Positions 24,475 to 32,230 are shown, numbered from the stretch's first letter. The stretch is DNA of 64,000 nt from CAVQXR01 sp046330455 (GCA_046330455.1 JAXLSU010000004.1:124001-188000), one strand, 5' to 3'. The notes: generated by a model not told the origin, from the sequence alone. Numbers and translations: made by a program.

Positions 24475-24912
24475 ATGGACGCGCGCCGGATCACGCCGGC
24501 CATGGCGGGCGCCGTCGTCGCGGCGTTCGTGATCGGCGGGATCGTCGCCGTCGTCATGGAGCGTTTCATCGGGCAGGACACGGGAACCGTGCCGGGGGCC
24601 GAGACGGTGCTCGAAGCGCCGGTCGCGACCGTCGAGACCGTCCCGGACGGACCGCTCAACGTCGTTGCCAACACGATCCACCTTCCCGCCGGCTACTCCT
24701 CGACGACGCTGAACAACGGTCCAACCTTCACGTTCGTCGACGTCGGTCGGGTCGAGGTGACGACCGGCGAGCAGACGTCCGTGTACGCGACCGGGGCCTT
24801 CTTCTACCAGGAGGAGGGGCGCGTCTACACGCTCGAGGTCCTCAACGAGGCCCAGCTCTCGATCGTGCACCTCCTGCCTCCCGGCGAGCAGCCCACGACG
24901 ACCGTCGGATAG
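24475..24912 (+). CDS. Membrane-anchored protein with cupin-like beta domain (unknown function)
   Basis: 145 residues. An N-terminal membrane helix (AMAGAVVAAFVIGGIVAVV) leads into an exported domain of mainly beta strands, with LNVVANTIHLPAGYSS and VTTGEQTSVYATGAFF resembling small cupin-like modules; no metal-ligand histidine pattern is evident. The ATG is weakly supported by its upstream sequence. It precedes proC on the same strand by 9 bp. Function not recognised. The 210 bp on its 5' side (24265-24474) shows no clear element. Confidence 0.6.
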   Translation: MDARRITPAMAGAVVAAFVIGGIVAVVMERFIGQDTGTVPGAETVLEAPVATVETVPDGPLNVVANTIHLPAGYSSTTLNNGPTFTFVDVGRVEVTTGEQTSVYATGAFFYQEEGRVYTLEVLNEAQLSIVHLLPPGEQPTTTVG

Positions 24913-24915
24913 GGT
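24910..24915 (+). promoter_or_regulatory. -10 box for proC, leaderless spacing
   Basis: TAGGGT overlaps the previous stop codon and ends 6 nt before the proC GTG; no Shine-Dalgarno is present. Confidence 0.4.
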
Positions 24916-24921
24916 CTCATC

Positions 24922-25734
24922 GTGAGCGGCCGAGTTGCGATCCTGGGAGCCGGCAAGATGGGGGAGGCGCTCGTCGCCGGGCTGCTCTCCGCCGGTTGGC
25001 CTCCGGCCGAGATCGTCGCGAGTGACCGCCGTCCCGACCGGCTCGCGGAGCTCCGCGAGCGTTTCGAGATCGAGACGACCGGGAGCAACATCGATGCGAT
25101 CGAGGGTGCCGAGATCGTCGTCGTGGCCGTCAAGCCGCAGGACATGGACGCCCTTCTCGCCGAGATCGGCGGCGTCCTGACCGCCCGCCAGACGGTGCTG
25201 TCGATCGCGGCGGCGATCACGACGGCGGCAATCGAGCGGCACCTGAGCGACGCCGTCCCCGTCGTGCGGGCGATGCCGAACACGCCTGCCACGGTGCACG
25301 AGGGGATGGCCGGTATCGCGCCCGGCTCACATGCGGGTGAGGAGCACCTCGCGAAAGCGGAACAGCTGCTCGGGAACGTCGGCCGGACCGTCCGGGTCGC
25401 CGAGCACTACCTGGATGCGGTCACGGCAGTCTCGGGCTCCGGGCCGGCGTACTTCGCGCTGCTCGCGGAGTCGATGATCGAGGCCGGCATCCTGCTCGGG
25501 CTATCGCGCGAGATCTCGACCGACCTCGTCGTCCAGACGATGCTCGGAACGGCGAAGCTGCTTCGGGACGAGAAGATGCATCCGGTCGAGCTCCGCGAGG
25601 CCGTGACCTCCCCGGGCGGAACGACCATCTCCGCGATCCGCGAGCTCGAGCAGGCCGGCGTGCGCGCCGCGTTCCTGAACGCGATCCAGGCGGCGATGCA
25701 ACGGTCGAAGGAGCTCGCACAGGAAGGAGCGTAA
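24922..25734 (+). CDS. proC: Pyrroline-5-carboxylate reductase
   Basis: 270 residues. It performs the last step of proline synthesis using NAD(P)H. The N-terminal Rossmann motif ILGAGKMGEALVAGL starts at residue 7, RAMPNTPATVHEGMAGI is the family motif in the middle, and the C-terminal signature AVTSPGGTTISAIRELEQAGVR is complete. The GTG start begins the fold within seven residues. It stands alone with a repeat-filled gap downstream. Confidence 0.95.
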   Translation: MSGRVAILGAGKMGEALVAGLLSAGWPPAEIVASDRRPDRLAELRERFEIETTGSNIDAIEGAEIVVVAVKPQDMDALLAEIGGVLTARQTVLSIAAAITTAAIERHLSDAVPVVRAMPNTPATVHEGMAGIAPGSHAGEEHLAKAEQLLGNVGRTVRVAEHYLDAVTAVSGSGPAYFALLAESMIEAGILLGLSREISTDLVVQTMLGTAKLLRDEKMHPVELREAVTSPGGTTISAIRELEQAGVRAAFLNAIQAAMQRSKELAQEGA

Positions 25735-25742
25735 GGCGCGCC

Positions 25743-25898
25743 CTTCGGCGCGCCGCACAGCGGACGGCGAAGCCGGCCGCGACGCCCCGCGGGCCCGAAG
25801 GGCCCGCACGTTCTCGTGCGCCTCCGGCGCGCCGCACAGCGGACAACGGAGCCGGCCGCGACGTTTCGCGGGTCCGAAGAGCCCGCAGCGCCCTTGTG
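25743..25898. repeat. Two-copy ~79-bp direct repeat after proC
   Basis: Two tandem units, 25743-25820 and 25822-25898, share CGGCGCGCCGCACAGCGGAC, GAGCCGGCCGCGACG (first copy AAGCC) and a CGCGGGCCCGAAGGGCCCGC block; the offset between shared words is 79 bp. The second unit has about ten substitutions. GC-rich inverted motifs lie inside each unit. No coding signal is visible. Confidence 0.75.
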
Positions 25899-25927
25899 CG
25901 CACGTAGTCTGCCCTGGCGAGCGCACC

Positions 25928-26039
25928 GGGTGGGATGAGATCCCGCCCCTACACCAAGGGCATCGTCGGGCAGGACCCCATCCGGCCCGGCGGGCGCGAC
26001 GCACCCAGGCTCTCGTAGGGGCCGGATCTCATCCGGCCC
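25928..26039. repeat. Palindromic repeat copies shared with the 14-kb array
   Basis: Near 25930-25951 the sequence GGGATGAGATCCCGCCCCTAC is the reverse complement of the consensus core. At 26016-26039 GTAGGGGCCGGATCTC then ATCCGGCCC is identical to the copy at 14302-14324. The two orientations face each other about 80 bp apart, upstream of pgsA. This is a dispersed REP-like element. Confidence 0.7.
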
Positions 26040-26064
26040 GCGCTGCCGCCGGGTTCCGGACGAA

Positions 26065-26070
26065 TATCCT
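26065..26070 (+). promoter_or_regulatory. -10 box for pgsA, leaderless spacing
   Basis: TATCCT ends 6 nt before the GTG start at 26077 and there is no Shine-Dalgarno in between. Confidence 0.5.
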
Positions 26071-26076
26071 TTCCTC

Positions 26077-26625
26077 GTGGCCACACGAACGGTCGCCCAG
26101 CCGCTTGCCCAGCTGCCGAATGCGCTGACCGTCATCCGGGTCGCGCTGATCCCGGTGTTCGTCGTGCTCGTGCTCGCTGCGGACGGCGGCCAGAGCGTCC
26201 CGGCCGCGATCGTGTTCGGGATCGCCGGGATCACCGACCAGGTGGACGGTTGGCTCGCCCGCCGCTGGCAGGTCGAGTCGGAGTTCGGCAAGTACGCCGA
26301 CCCGCTGGCAGACCGGCTGATGATCGACGCAGCCGTCGTCCTCCTGTGGCTCGAGGGCCGGCTGCCCGTCGCCGCGCTCGCGATCATCCTGCTGCGCGAC
26401 GTCGTTCTCGTCGGAGGCTCCCGTTTCGCCGTCAAGCGCGGCTACGAGTTCGAGGTCTCGCTGCTCGGCAAGGCCGCGACCTGGATCCTGTACGCGGCCA
26501 TCGTCGCGGTCCTGATCACCGAGCCGGGCGCGACCTGGCCGCTCGTCCTCTTCTGGACCGGCCTTGGCTGTGCTGCCGTGGCCGGGCTCGACTACGTCGT
26601 CAAGGTCTGGAGGGCCGTGCGATGA
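26077..26625 (+). CDS. pgsA: CDP-alcohol phosphatidyltransferase (phosphatidylglycerophosphate synthase-like)
   Basis: 182 residues with about five membrane helices. The catalytic signature D-x2-D-G-x2-A-R-x8-G-x3-D-x3-D is complete in DQVDGWLARRWQVESEFG then KYADPLAD, around residues 54-80. The enzyme swaps CMP for glycerol-3-phosphate or a related alcohol on CDP-diacylglycerol; cdsA at 7.6 kb would supply the substrate. Glycerol-3-phosphate specificity is likely (NALTVIRVALIPVFV N-terminus) but not proven. The stop overlaps the next gene (ATGA). Confidence 0.88.
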   Translation: MATRTVAQPLAQLPNALTVIRVALIPVFVVLVLAADGGQSVPAAIVFGIAGITDQVDGWLARRWQVESEFGKYADPLADRLMIDAAVVLLWLEGRLPVAALAIILLRDVVLVGGSRFAVKRGYEFEVSLLGKAATWILYAAIVAVLITEPGATWPLVLFWTGLGCAAVAGLDYVVKVWRAVR

Positions 26626-29135
26626 AGGCCGTCGTGATGGCGGGCGGGGAGGGGACGCGGCTGCGACCCCTGACGTCCAATCAGCCGAAGCCGATGGTGC
26701 CGATCGTCGGGCGGCCGTGCATGGAGCATATCGTCGAGCTGCTGAGGCTCCACGGGCTCACGGACGTGATCGCGACCCTCGCGTTCATGCCGCAGGCGAT
26801 CCGGAGCTACTTCGACACGGGGGAGAGCCTCGGCGTGCGGATGCAGTACTCGGTGGAGGAGGCACCGGCCGGTACGGCCGGCTCGGTCAGGCTCGCCTCC
26901 GACGAGCTCGACGAGACGTTCCTCGTCATCTCCGGTGACGCTCTCTGCGACGTCGACCTGTCGGCGCTCGTCCGTTTCCACAAGGAGAAGGGGGCGGCGG
27001 TCACGATCGGTCTCGTCAGCGTCGAGAACCCGCTCGAGTTCGGGATCGTCGTCACCGACACCGACGGCAGGATCGAGCGCTTCCTCGAGAAGCCGTCGTG
27101 GGGACAGGTGTTCTCCGACACGATCAACACGGGGATCTACGTGCTCGAGCCGGACGTGCTGCGCCACGTGCCTACCGACCGTCCCTTCGACTTCTCGAAG
27201 GAGCTGTTCCCGCTCCTGCTCGAGATGGGACGCCCGCTGTACGGATACGTCCTCGACGGCTACTGGCAGGACATCGGAACGATCGACCAGTACCGGCAGG
27301 CGAACTTCGACGCGCTCGACGAGAAGGTGAAGCTGTCGATCCCCGGACTTCGCCTGCGCGGCAACATCTGGCTCGGCGAGGGCGTGGAGATCGAGCACCT
27401 CGAGCAGGTCGAGGGGCCCGCGTTCATCGGCAACCACTGCCGGATCTCGCCGGCCGCGACGGTGGGGCCGTACGCGGTGCTGGCGAGCAGCGTCACGATT
27501 CGCGAGCACGCGCGCGTGACCAGGGCCGTGCTCGATGCCTCGACGTACGTGGGCGCCTCGGCGATCATCGAGGGCGCGACTCTCGGGCGCGGCTGCGACG
27601 TGCGGCCGCGGGCCCGCGTCAACGAGGGCGCGGCGATCGGAGACGAATGCACGCTCGGGCAGGAGAGCGTCGTCATGCCGGACGTGCGCGTCTACCCGTA
27701 CAAGGAGGTCGAGTCCGGGACGATCGTCGATCGGAACGTGATCTGGGAGTCGCGGGCGGCGTCCCGCCTGGGCGGCGGCGTCCCGCACGAAGGCCTCATC
27801 AACGTCGACCTCACGCCGGAGGCGGCGATGCGCCTCGGCCTCTCGCTCGGGACCGCGCTCCCCCGGGGCGCCCGCGTCGTCGCGAGTCGCGCACCGTATC
27901 CGGCCTGTCGCCTGCTGAAGCAGGCGTTTCTCTCAGGGCTGCTCTCGACGGGAGCGCACGTCGACGACCTCCAGGTGATGCCGCCTGCGGTCAATCGCCA
28001 CGCCCTCAAGTCGCAGGGGTACAGGGCCGGTGTCCACGTGCGCCTGGGCGAGACGGACGTCGAGGCGATCCGGATCGACCTGTTCGAGACACCCGGTATC
28101 CAGGCGAGCCCGGCACTCGAGAAGGAGGTCGCGAAGCAGTTCTCACGTCAGGAGTTCCGGCGGGTCGGCTCGGCCGAGGTCGGCAATCTCAGCTTCCCGA
28201 CCCGGGAAGCGGAGAGCTACGTCGAGGACATCCTGCGCAGGCTGGACACCGAGTCGATCCGGCGGCGGAGCTTCCGCGCCGTCGTCGACTACAGCCATTC
28301 CACGGCGTCGCTGATCCTGCCGCTCGTGCTCGGTCCGCTCGACGTCACGAAGGTGGCCGTCAACGGCTACGTCACGGGCCGGCAGGCGGGTGCGGCCCCC
28401 GACGGCGAGAGTCACGAGCAGGCACGGCGGCTCGTGAGCGTCGTCGGTGCCGAGCTCGGGATCGTCATGGATACGGCCGGCGAGCGGATCCTCGTGATCG
28501 ACGAGCGCGGCGAGCTCGTGCCGCCCGAGCAGACGCTCCTGCTCCTGATCTCCCTGCTCGCCAGGAGCGGCCGGGAAGGGTCGATCGTCCTCCCGGTCAC
28601 CTCGACCTCTCTCGCCGAGCAGATCGTCGCCGGGAGCACGCTCGTCGTCAAGCGAACGCAGGCGTCACTCGCCGCGCTCACGAAGGCCGCCGCCGCCGAG
28701 GGGGCGGTGTTTGCGGGCGGGAGGCGGGGCGGGTTCGTCTTCCCCGCGTTCGTGCCGGCCTACGACGCGATCGCGAGCATCAGCAACCTGCTCGAGCTGC
28801 TCGCCCCGATCGAGCAGCCGCTGTCGTCGCTCGTCGCCGAGCTTCCGCGGTCGGCGATGCGCCACAGTGAGCTCCCGTGCCCCTGGGCGCTCAAGGGCAC
28901 CGTCATGCGGGTGCTCACCGAGCGCATGAAGGGCCGTGACGTCGACCTGCTCGACGGGATCAAGGTGATCTCCGAGACCGGGTGGGCCCAGGTGCTGCCC
29001 GACCCGTCGGCGCCGGTCGTCCACGTCTACGCCGAGGCGGGTGCCGATGCCGAGGCGCAGCGGCTCGAGGAGGAGCTGACGGCGATCGTCGACGAGGTCA
29101 TCGCCGGTGAGGGCGTCGTCGTGGCAGCCGGATAG
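26622..29135 (+). CDS. Sugar-1-phosphate nucleotidyltransferase fused to degenerate phosphomannomutase domain
   Basis: 837 residues in three parts. Residues 1-235 are a nucleotidyltransferase (MAGGEGTRLRPLTSNQPKPMVP, ISGDALCDVDL, GIYVLEPDVL). Residues about 245-370 are a left-handed beta-helix with hexapeptide repeats. Residues about 385-830 align with phosphomannomutase: LPRGARVVASRAPYPACRLLKQAF opens it. The phosphoserine loop expected near residue 470 reads GVHVRLGETDVE with no T-A-S-H-N-P, and the Mg-binding DGDGDR loop near 616 reads DTAGERILVID. The mutase part is thus probably inactive and structural or regulatory. Annotated relatives are called mannose-1-phosphate guanylyltransferases. 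ATG overlaps pgsA. Confidence 0.85.
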   Translation: MKAVVMAGGEGTRLRPLTSNQPKPMVPIVGRPCMEHIVELLRLHGLTDVIATLAFMPQAIRSYFDTGESLGVRMQYSVEEAPAGTAGSVRLASDELDETFLVISGDALCDVDLSALVRFHKEKGAAVTIGLVSVENPLEFGIVVTDTDGRIERFLEKPSWGQVFSDTINTGIYVLEPDVLRHVPTDRPFDFSKELFPLLLEMGRPLYGYVLDGYWQDIGTIDQYRQANFDALDEKVKLSIPGLRLRGNIWLGEGVEIEHLEQVEGPAFIGNHCRISPAATVGPYAVLASSVTIREHARVTRAVLDASTYVGASAIIEGATLGRGCDVRPRARVNEGAAIGDECTLGQESVVMPDVRVYPYKEVESGTIVDRNVIWESRAASRLGGGVPHEGLINVDLTPEAAMRLGLSLGTALPRGARVVASRAPYPACRLLKQAFLSGLLSTGAHVDDLQVMPPAVNRHALKSQGYRAGVHVRLGETDVEAIRIDLFETPGIQASPALEKEVAKQFSRQEFRRVGSAEVGNLSFPTREAESYVEDILRRLDTESIRRRSFRAVVDYSHSTASLILPLVLGPLDVTKVAVNGYVTGRQAGAAPDGESHEQARRLVSVVGAELGIVMDTAGERILVIDERGELVPPEQTLLLLISLLARSGREGSIVLPVTSTSLAEQIVAGSTLVVKRTQASLAALTKAAAAEGAVFAGGRRGGFVFPAFVPAYDAIASISNLLELLAPIEQPLSSLVAELPRSAMRHSELPCPWALKGTVMRVLTERMKGRDVDLLDGIKVISETGWAQVLPDPSAPVVHVYAEAGADAEAQRLEEELTAIVDEVIAGEGVVVAAG

Positions 29136-29155
29136 CCGGCCGCGGGCAGCAAAAC

Positions 29156-29219
29156 CCTCAACTGGAGGTTGAAGGCTTCCCGCCGTCCTGCTTTACTGGA
29201 GGAAGACGCGAACCTCAAC
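29156..29219 (+). promoter_or_regulatory. Promoter with inverted half-sites before the rsiG-like/garA/merR group
   Basis: TTGAAG (29169-29174), 17-bp spacer, TTTACT (29192-29197) forms a plausible sigma-70 promoter. Overlapping its -35 is an imperfect dyad CCTCAAC (29156-29162) and GTTGAAGG (29168-29175), and CCTCAAC recurs at 29213-29219. A regulator, perhaps the MerR-type protein encoded downstream, could bind here. Confidence 0.4.
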
Positions 29220-29233
29220 CGAAACCAGGAGGC

Positions 29234-29506
29234 GTGGTGGAAGCCCTTCCTGATCTTGCGAGCCTGCCCGACGACGAGCTGAAAGCGCTGATCAAGAGCC
29301 TGCTCGAGGAGGAGCGGGAGATCTCCTACCGCCGGCGCCTTCTCCACGGCAAGATCGACATCCTCCGGGCCGAGCTCGTTGCACGGCGCCAGAAGCAGGT
29401 GGCGAGCGGCGAGACCTCGTTCGCCGACGGCGACCTGCTCGACAAGCTGACGGAGATCCTGGCGGTCAAGGCCGCGCCGAGAATCGACGACGAGGAGCTG
29501 GCATAG
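29234..29506 (+). CDS. RsiG-type (aerial mycelium formation) protein, candidate c-di-GMP-binding anti-sigma
   Basis: 90 residues, highly charged helical hairpin. In helix 1 it carries E27-x3-S31-x2-R34-x3-H38-x3-D42 (text EEEREISYRRRLLHGKID). This is the E(x)3S(x)2R(x)3Q(x)3D c-di-GMP motif of RsiG, with His in place of Gln. Streptomyces RsiG has two such motifs and sequesters the sigma factor WhiG; single-motif forms that dimerise are known from Rubrobacter. This protein has only one. AGGAGG sits immediately before the GTG; the second GTG at 29237 has better spacing. No WhiG-type gene is adjacent. Confidence 0.7.
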   Translation: MVEALPDLASLPDDELKALIKSLLEEEREISYRRRLLHGKIDILRAELVARRQKQVASGETSFADGDLLDKLTEILAVKAAPRIDDEELA

Positions 29507-29550
29507 GGGCGGCGACCTGTCCGGCGCGGCCCTGCGAGGACCGGTAGCCC

Positions 29551-30009
29551 ATGTACGTGCACTGCCCGGAATGCGGCTTTCAGAATCCCGAGGCGGCGAA
29601 GTACTGCGAGAAGTGCGGTGCGATGCTGCTCCCGGACGACGCCGCGGCCGAGACGACGATGACGTTCCGGGTCGGCGAGCCCGAGGAGGTGAAGGCCGCG
29701 CCGGCTCCGCCGCGCGAGGGCGTCTCGATCATCCTGCGGTCGGGGGGAGGAAGGGCGGGTGAGGCGTACGTCCTCGAGCGTGACACGCTCACGATCGGCC
29801 GCTCGCCCGAGTGCGACATCTTCCTCGACGACGTGACCGTCTCCCGCCGGCATGCCCTGCTCACGCGCCGGGAAGGCGGGTTCGTGGTCGAGGATCAGGG
29901 CAGCCTGAACGGCACGTTCGTCAACCGACGCCGCGTGGACGTCAAGGAGCTCGAGGACGGCGACGAGGTGCAGGTCGGGAAGTACAAGCTGACCTTCCTG
30001 GAGCGCTGA
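29551..30009 (+). CDS. Zinc-ribbon plus FHA domain protein (GarA/OdhI-like)
   Basis: 152 residues. A zinc ribbon occupies residues 4-24 (CPECG and CEKCG). The motif ETTMTFR at 34-40 closely resembles the phosphorylated ETT motif of GarA/OdhI (E-T-T-x-x-F-R). The FHA domain spans about 58-150 with GRSPECDIFLDD, SRRHALL and GSLNGTFVN. In mycobacteria and corynebacteria the phosphorylated protein is bound by its own FHA domain and otherwise inhibits 2-oxoglutarate dehydrogenase. The MerR gene starts 1 bp after its stop, the same order as garA and its MerR neighbour in Mycobacterium. The N-terminal zinc ribbon is not in classical GarA. Confidence 0.85.
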   Translation: MYVHCPECGFQNPEAAKYCEKCGAMLLPDDAAAETTMTFRVGEPEEVKAAPAPPREGVSIILRSGGGRAGEAYVLERDTLTIGRSPECDIFLDDVTVSRRHALLTRREGGFVVEDQGSLNGTFVNRRRVDVKELEDGDEVQVGKYKLTFLER

Positions 30010-30010
30010 G

Positions 30011-30712
30011 ATGGCAACGGCGTCCCGCGAGCGCAACGAGCGCCCGAAGCGGATCGGGGCCGTGTACCGGCTGCTCAAGGAGGAGTTCCCCGATATCTCG
30101 ATCTCGAAGATCCGCTACCTGGAGGATCAGGGCCTGCTCGTGCTCCACCGGACGCACGGCGGCTACCGGCTGTTCACCGACGACGACATCGAGCGGCTAC
30201 GGACGATCCTGCGGCTGCAGCGCGACGAGTTCCTGCCTCTGCGGGTGATCCGCGACGAGCTCACGAGCTCCGGGCGCGGCAAGCGCGACCGGAAGCGGAC
30301 AGCTGCCGCCGGAGTGCGGTCGCGTATGGAGATCCGGCTCGTCGATCTCGACGAGCTGTGCGAGCGGTCGGGCGCCGATCCCGCGTTCGTGAAGGAGCTC
30401 GAGGAGTACGGAATCGTCGAGGAGGCGGGCGGCCGCGGAAGCGGCTACCCGGAAGGCGACGCCGACGTCGTCGCCACCTGCGCCCGCCTTGCCCGGTACG
30501 GGATCGAGCCTCGCAACCTGCGGGCGATCAGGACGGGCGTCGAGCGGGAGGCCGGGCTCGTCGAGGCGATCGTCGCGCCGGCGCTGCGCTCGAAGAGCGC
30601 CGAGAGCCGGAAGGGCGCCCTCGAGGACCTCGACGCTCTCGCGACGCTCACGCTCGAGCTCTCCCAGCAGCTGTTCTGGCGCTCGCTGCGGACGCTCGTG
30701 GCGCGCACCTAG
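30011..30712 (+). CDS. MerR-family regulator, FtsR-like
   Basis: 233 residues. The N-terminal winged helix is MerR-type: GAVYRLLKEEFPDISISKIRYLEDQGLL then RTHGGYRLFTDDDIERLRTIL. The C-terminal 130 residues form a second helical region with YGIEPRNLRAIRT and a coiled segment, lacking metal-binding cysteines. FtsR (Corynebacterium) and Rv1828 (Mycobacterium) share this length and the place right after an FHA gene; FtsR activates ftsZ. ATG follows the FHA stop by one base. The target here is inferred, not seen. Confidence 0.85.
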   Translation: MATASRERNERPKRIGAVYRLLKEEFPDISISKIRYLEDQGLLVLHRTHGGYRLFTDDDIERLRTILRLQRDEFLPLRVIRDELTSSGRGKRDRKRTAAAGVRSRMEIRLVDLDELCERSGADPAFVKELEEYGIVEEAGGRGSGYPEGDADVVATCARLARYGIEPRNLRAIRTGVEREAGLVEAIVAPALRSKSAESRKGALEDLDALATLTLELSQQLFWRSLRTLVART

Positions 30713-30749
30713 AGTGGGCTCGCCGGCACCGGCCGGCCGGACGGCCCGG

Positions 30750-30755
30750 TACGGT
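30750..30755 (+). promoter_or_regulatory. -10 box for apt, leaderless spacing
   Basis: TACGGT ends 6 nt before the apt ATG at 30762, with no Shine-Dalgarno in between. Confidence 0.4.
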
Positions 30756-30761
30756 GCGCGA

Positions 30762-31283
30762 ATGGGTATCGACCTCGCCGCCTACATTCGCGACGTTCCC
30801 GACTTCCCGCGGCCGGGGGTCGTGTTCAAGGACATCATGCCGCTGCTCGCAGACGCGGAGGCGCTCCGCGAGGCAGTCGAACAGCTGGCCGCGTTCGCGG
30901 AGCCCAGGTCGCCGGAGCTCGTGCTCGGGGCCGAATCGCGCGGATTCATCCTCGGGGGCGCGCTCGCCTACCGGCTCGGCTGCGGATTTGCCGCCGCTCG
31001 CAAGCGGGGCAAGCTGCCCTGGCGGACGGTCGCGGTCGACTACGCGCTCGAGTACGGCACCGACTCGCTCGAGCTGCACGAGGACGTGATCGTCCCCGGG
31101 ACCCGGGTGCTCGTCCACGACGACCTCCTCGCGACAGGCGGCACGGCGGCCGCGAAGGTCGAGCTCATCGAACGGAGCGGGGGGGTGGTGGCCGGGATCG
31201 TGTTCCTCGCCGAGCTCGGGTTTCTCGGAGGGCGCGACCGGCTCGGCGGCCACGACGTCCACTCCGTCATTCGGTTCCCCTAA
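30762..31283 (+). CDS. apt: Adenine phosphoribosyltransferase
   Basis: 173 residues. It salvages adenine to AMP with PRPP. N-terminal IRDVPDFPRPGVVFKDIMPLL is the Apt hallmark, AESRGFILGGALAYRLG and RKRGKLPW follow, and the PRPP loop VLVHDDLLATGGTA is near residue 120. ATG at 30762 is the only start that fits the family N-terminus. Length is typical (170-180). It stands 50 bp after the MerR gene, likely with its own promoter. Confidence 0.94.
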   Translation: MGIDLAAYIRDVPDFPRPGVVFKDIMPLLADAEALREAVEQLAAFAEPRSPELVLGAESRGFILGGALAYRLGCGFAAARKRGKLPWRTVAVDYALEYGTDSLELHEDVIVPGTRVLVHDDLLATGGTAAAKVELIERSGGVVAGIVFLAELGFLGGRDRLGGHDVHSVIRFP

Positions 31284-31348
31284 CCTGCGACGCTCATCGG
31301 GGTCTCAAGATTCGAGACGAAACGAACGATCACGAGAGGAGGAGCGTC

Positions 31349-31948
31349 ATGTACGACGGACTCACCGCCTCCTACGCGCTCTCCTGCCCGACGGGCAGGG
31401 AGCAGGTGCGCGTGCGCCTCTCGGCGTTCAGGACGATCGAGCGGCTCCCGGGCGCCTCGCATCCGGCCGTCTACGACGTGAGCTTCTCGTGCCGCTGCGG
31501 GAGCTCGCACGAGAGCCTCCTGACCCACGACGACCTCGACTGGGCGCCGCTCGCACCTGTCCCGACGGCGTTCTACAACGTGATGACAGGACGGCTGGAG
31601 CCGGCCACGGAGGAGCTCGCCGAGCACGCCGTCGCGCAGCTCCGGCGCGGGCGCTGGCCGTGGTGCTTCTTCTGCTGCTCCGAGGAGCGCTGGCGACCGG
31701 TCTTCCCGTCGGCGTTCCGGCTCGTCGCTCCGGGACGAACGGCCGTCGCCGTCGCTGCCGAGTGCCCGTGGTGCGGCCACACGTCCGGGAACCTCGTCTC
31801 GGCCGAGCACCTGGACGTGCCGTTCTACAGCGACACCGAGATCGGCGTGATCGACGTACCGCTCCCCGACGGCCTCGGCCTCGCCCAGCTCGCCGATGCG
31901 ATCGTCGCCGGGGCGCGGTCTGCCTCCGTGCGCCGGCTGGACGGCTAG
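31349..31948 (+). CDS. Cysteine-rich protein of unknown function
   Basis: 199 residues. Four cysteine clusters are visible: LSCPTG near residue 12, SCRCGSSHE near 47, WCFFCCSE near 108 and CPWCGHTSG near 138. They suggest one or two zinc or iron-sulfur sites. The last part is hydrophobic-helical without a membrane segment. A strong Shine-Dalgarno (GAGAGGAGG) supports ATG 31349. A short dyad GTCTC-AAGATTC-GAGAC lies upstream at about 31302-31318. No family recognised. Confidence 0.7.
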   Translation: MYDGLTASYALSCPTGREQVRVRLSAFRTIERLPGASHPAVYDVSFSCRCGSSHESLLTHDDLDWAPLAPVPTAFYNVMTGRLEPATEELAEHAVAQLRRGRWPWCFFCCSEERWRPVFPSAFRLVAPGRTAVAVAAECPWCGHTSGNLVSAEHLDVPFYSDTEIGVIDVPLPDGLGLAQLADAIVAGARSASVRRLDG

Positions 31949-32017
31949 CGACAGGGCATCCCCGAACCCCCCGGCAAGGGATCGAGCGGAACGGCATGTC
32001 CGGTCGATGCTCGAGTC

Positions 32018-32230
32018 GTGTCTCTCGACCTCGGTCACGCTGTCTGCCCGCCACGCGGGACGCGCCTGCTGCTCGCCCACTGCGCGATCCTCGACCGGCT
32101 CACCGACGGTACGGAGCACCCGGCGGATGAGCGTCTCGACCGTACCCTCGGCAGCGAGCTCGCACGGCAACTCGTGCGGGTGCTCGCCCGCGGTCAGGCG
32201 GTGGGGCCGTGCTCGCTCCGCGGGCGCTGA
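32018..32230 (+). CDS. Possible small protein (70 aa), weak support
   Basis: The GTG-initiated frame gives a helical peptide with RLLLAHCAILDRL and ERLDRTLGSELARQLVRVLA. Composition looks protein-like, but there is no Shine-Dalgarno, no -10 at leaderless distance, and it overlaps the 3' end of the convergent small membrane protein gene. It may be a chance frame. Confidence 0.25.
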   Translation: MSLDLGHAVCPPRGTRLLLAHCAILDRLTDGTEHPADERLDRTLGSELARQLVRVLARGQAVGPCSLRGR

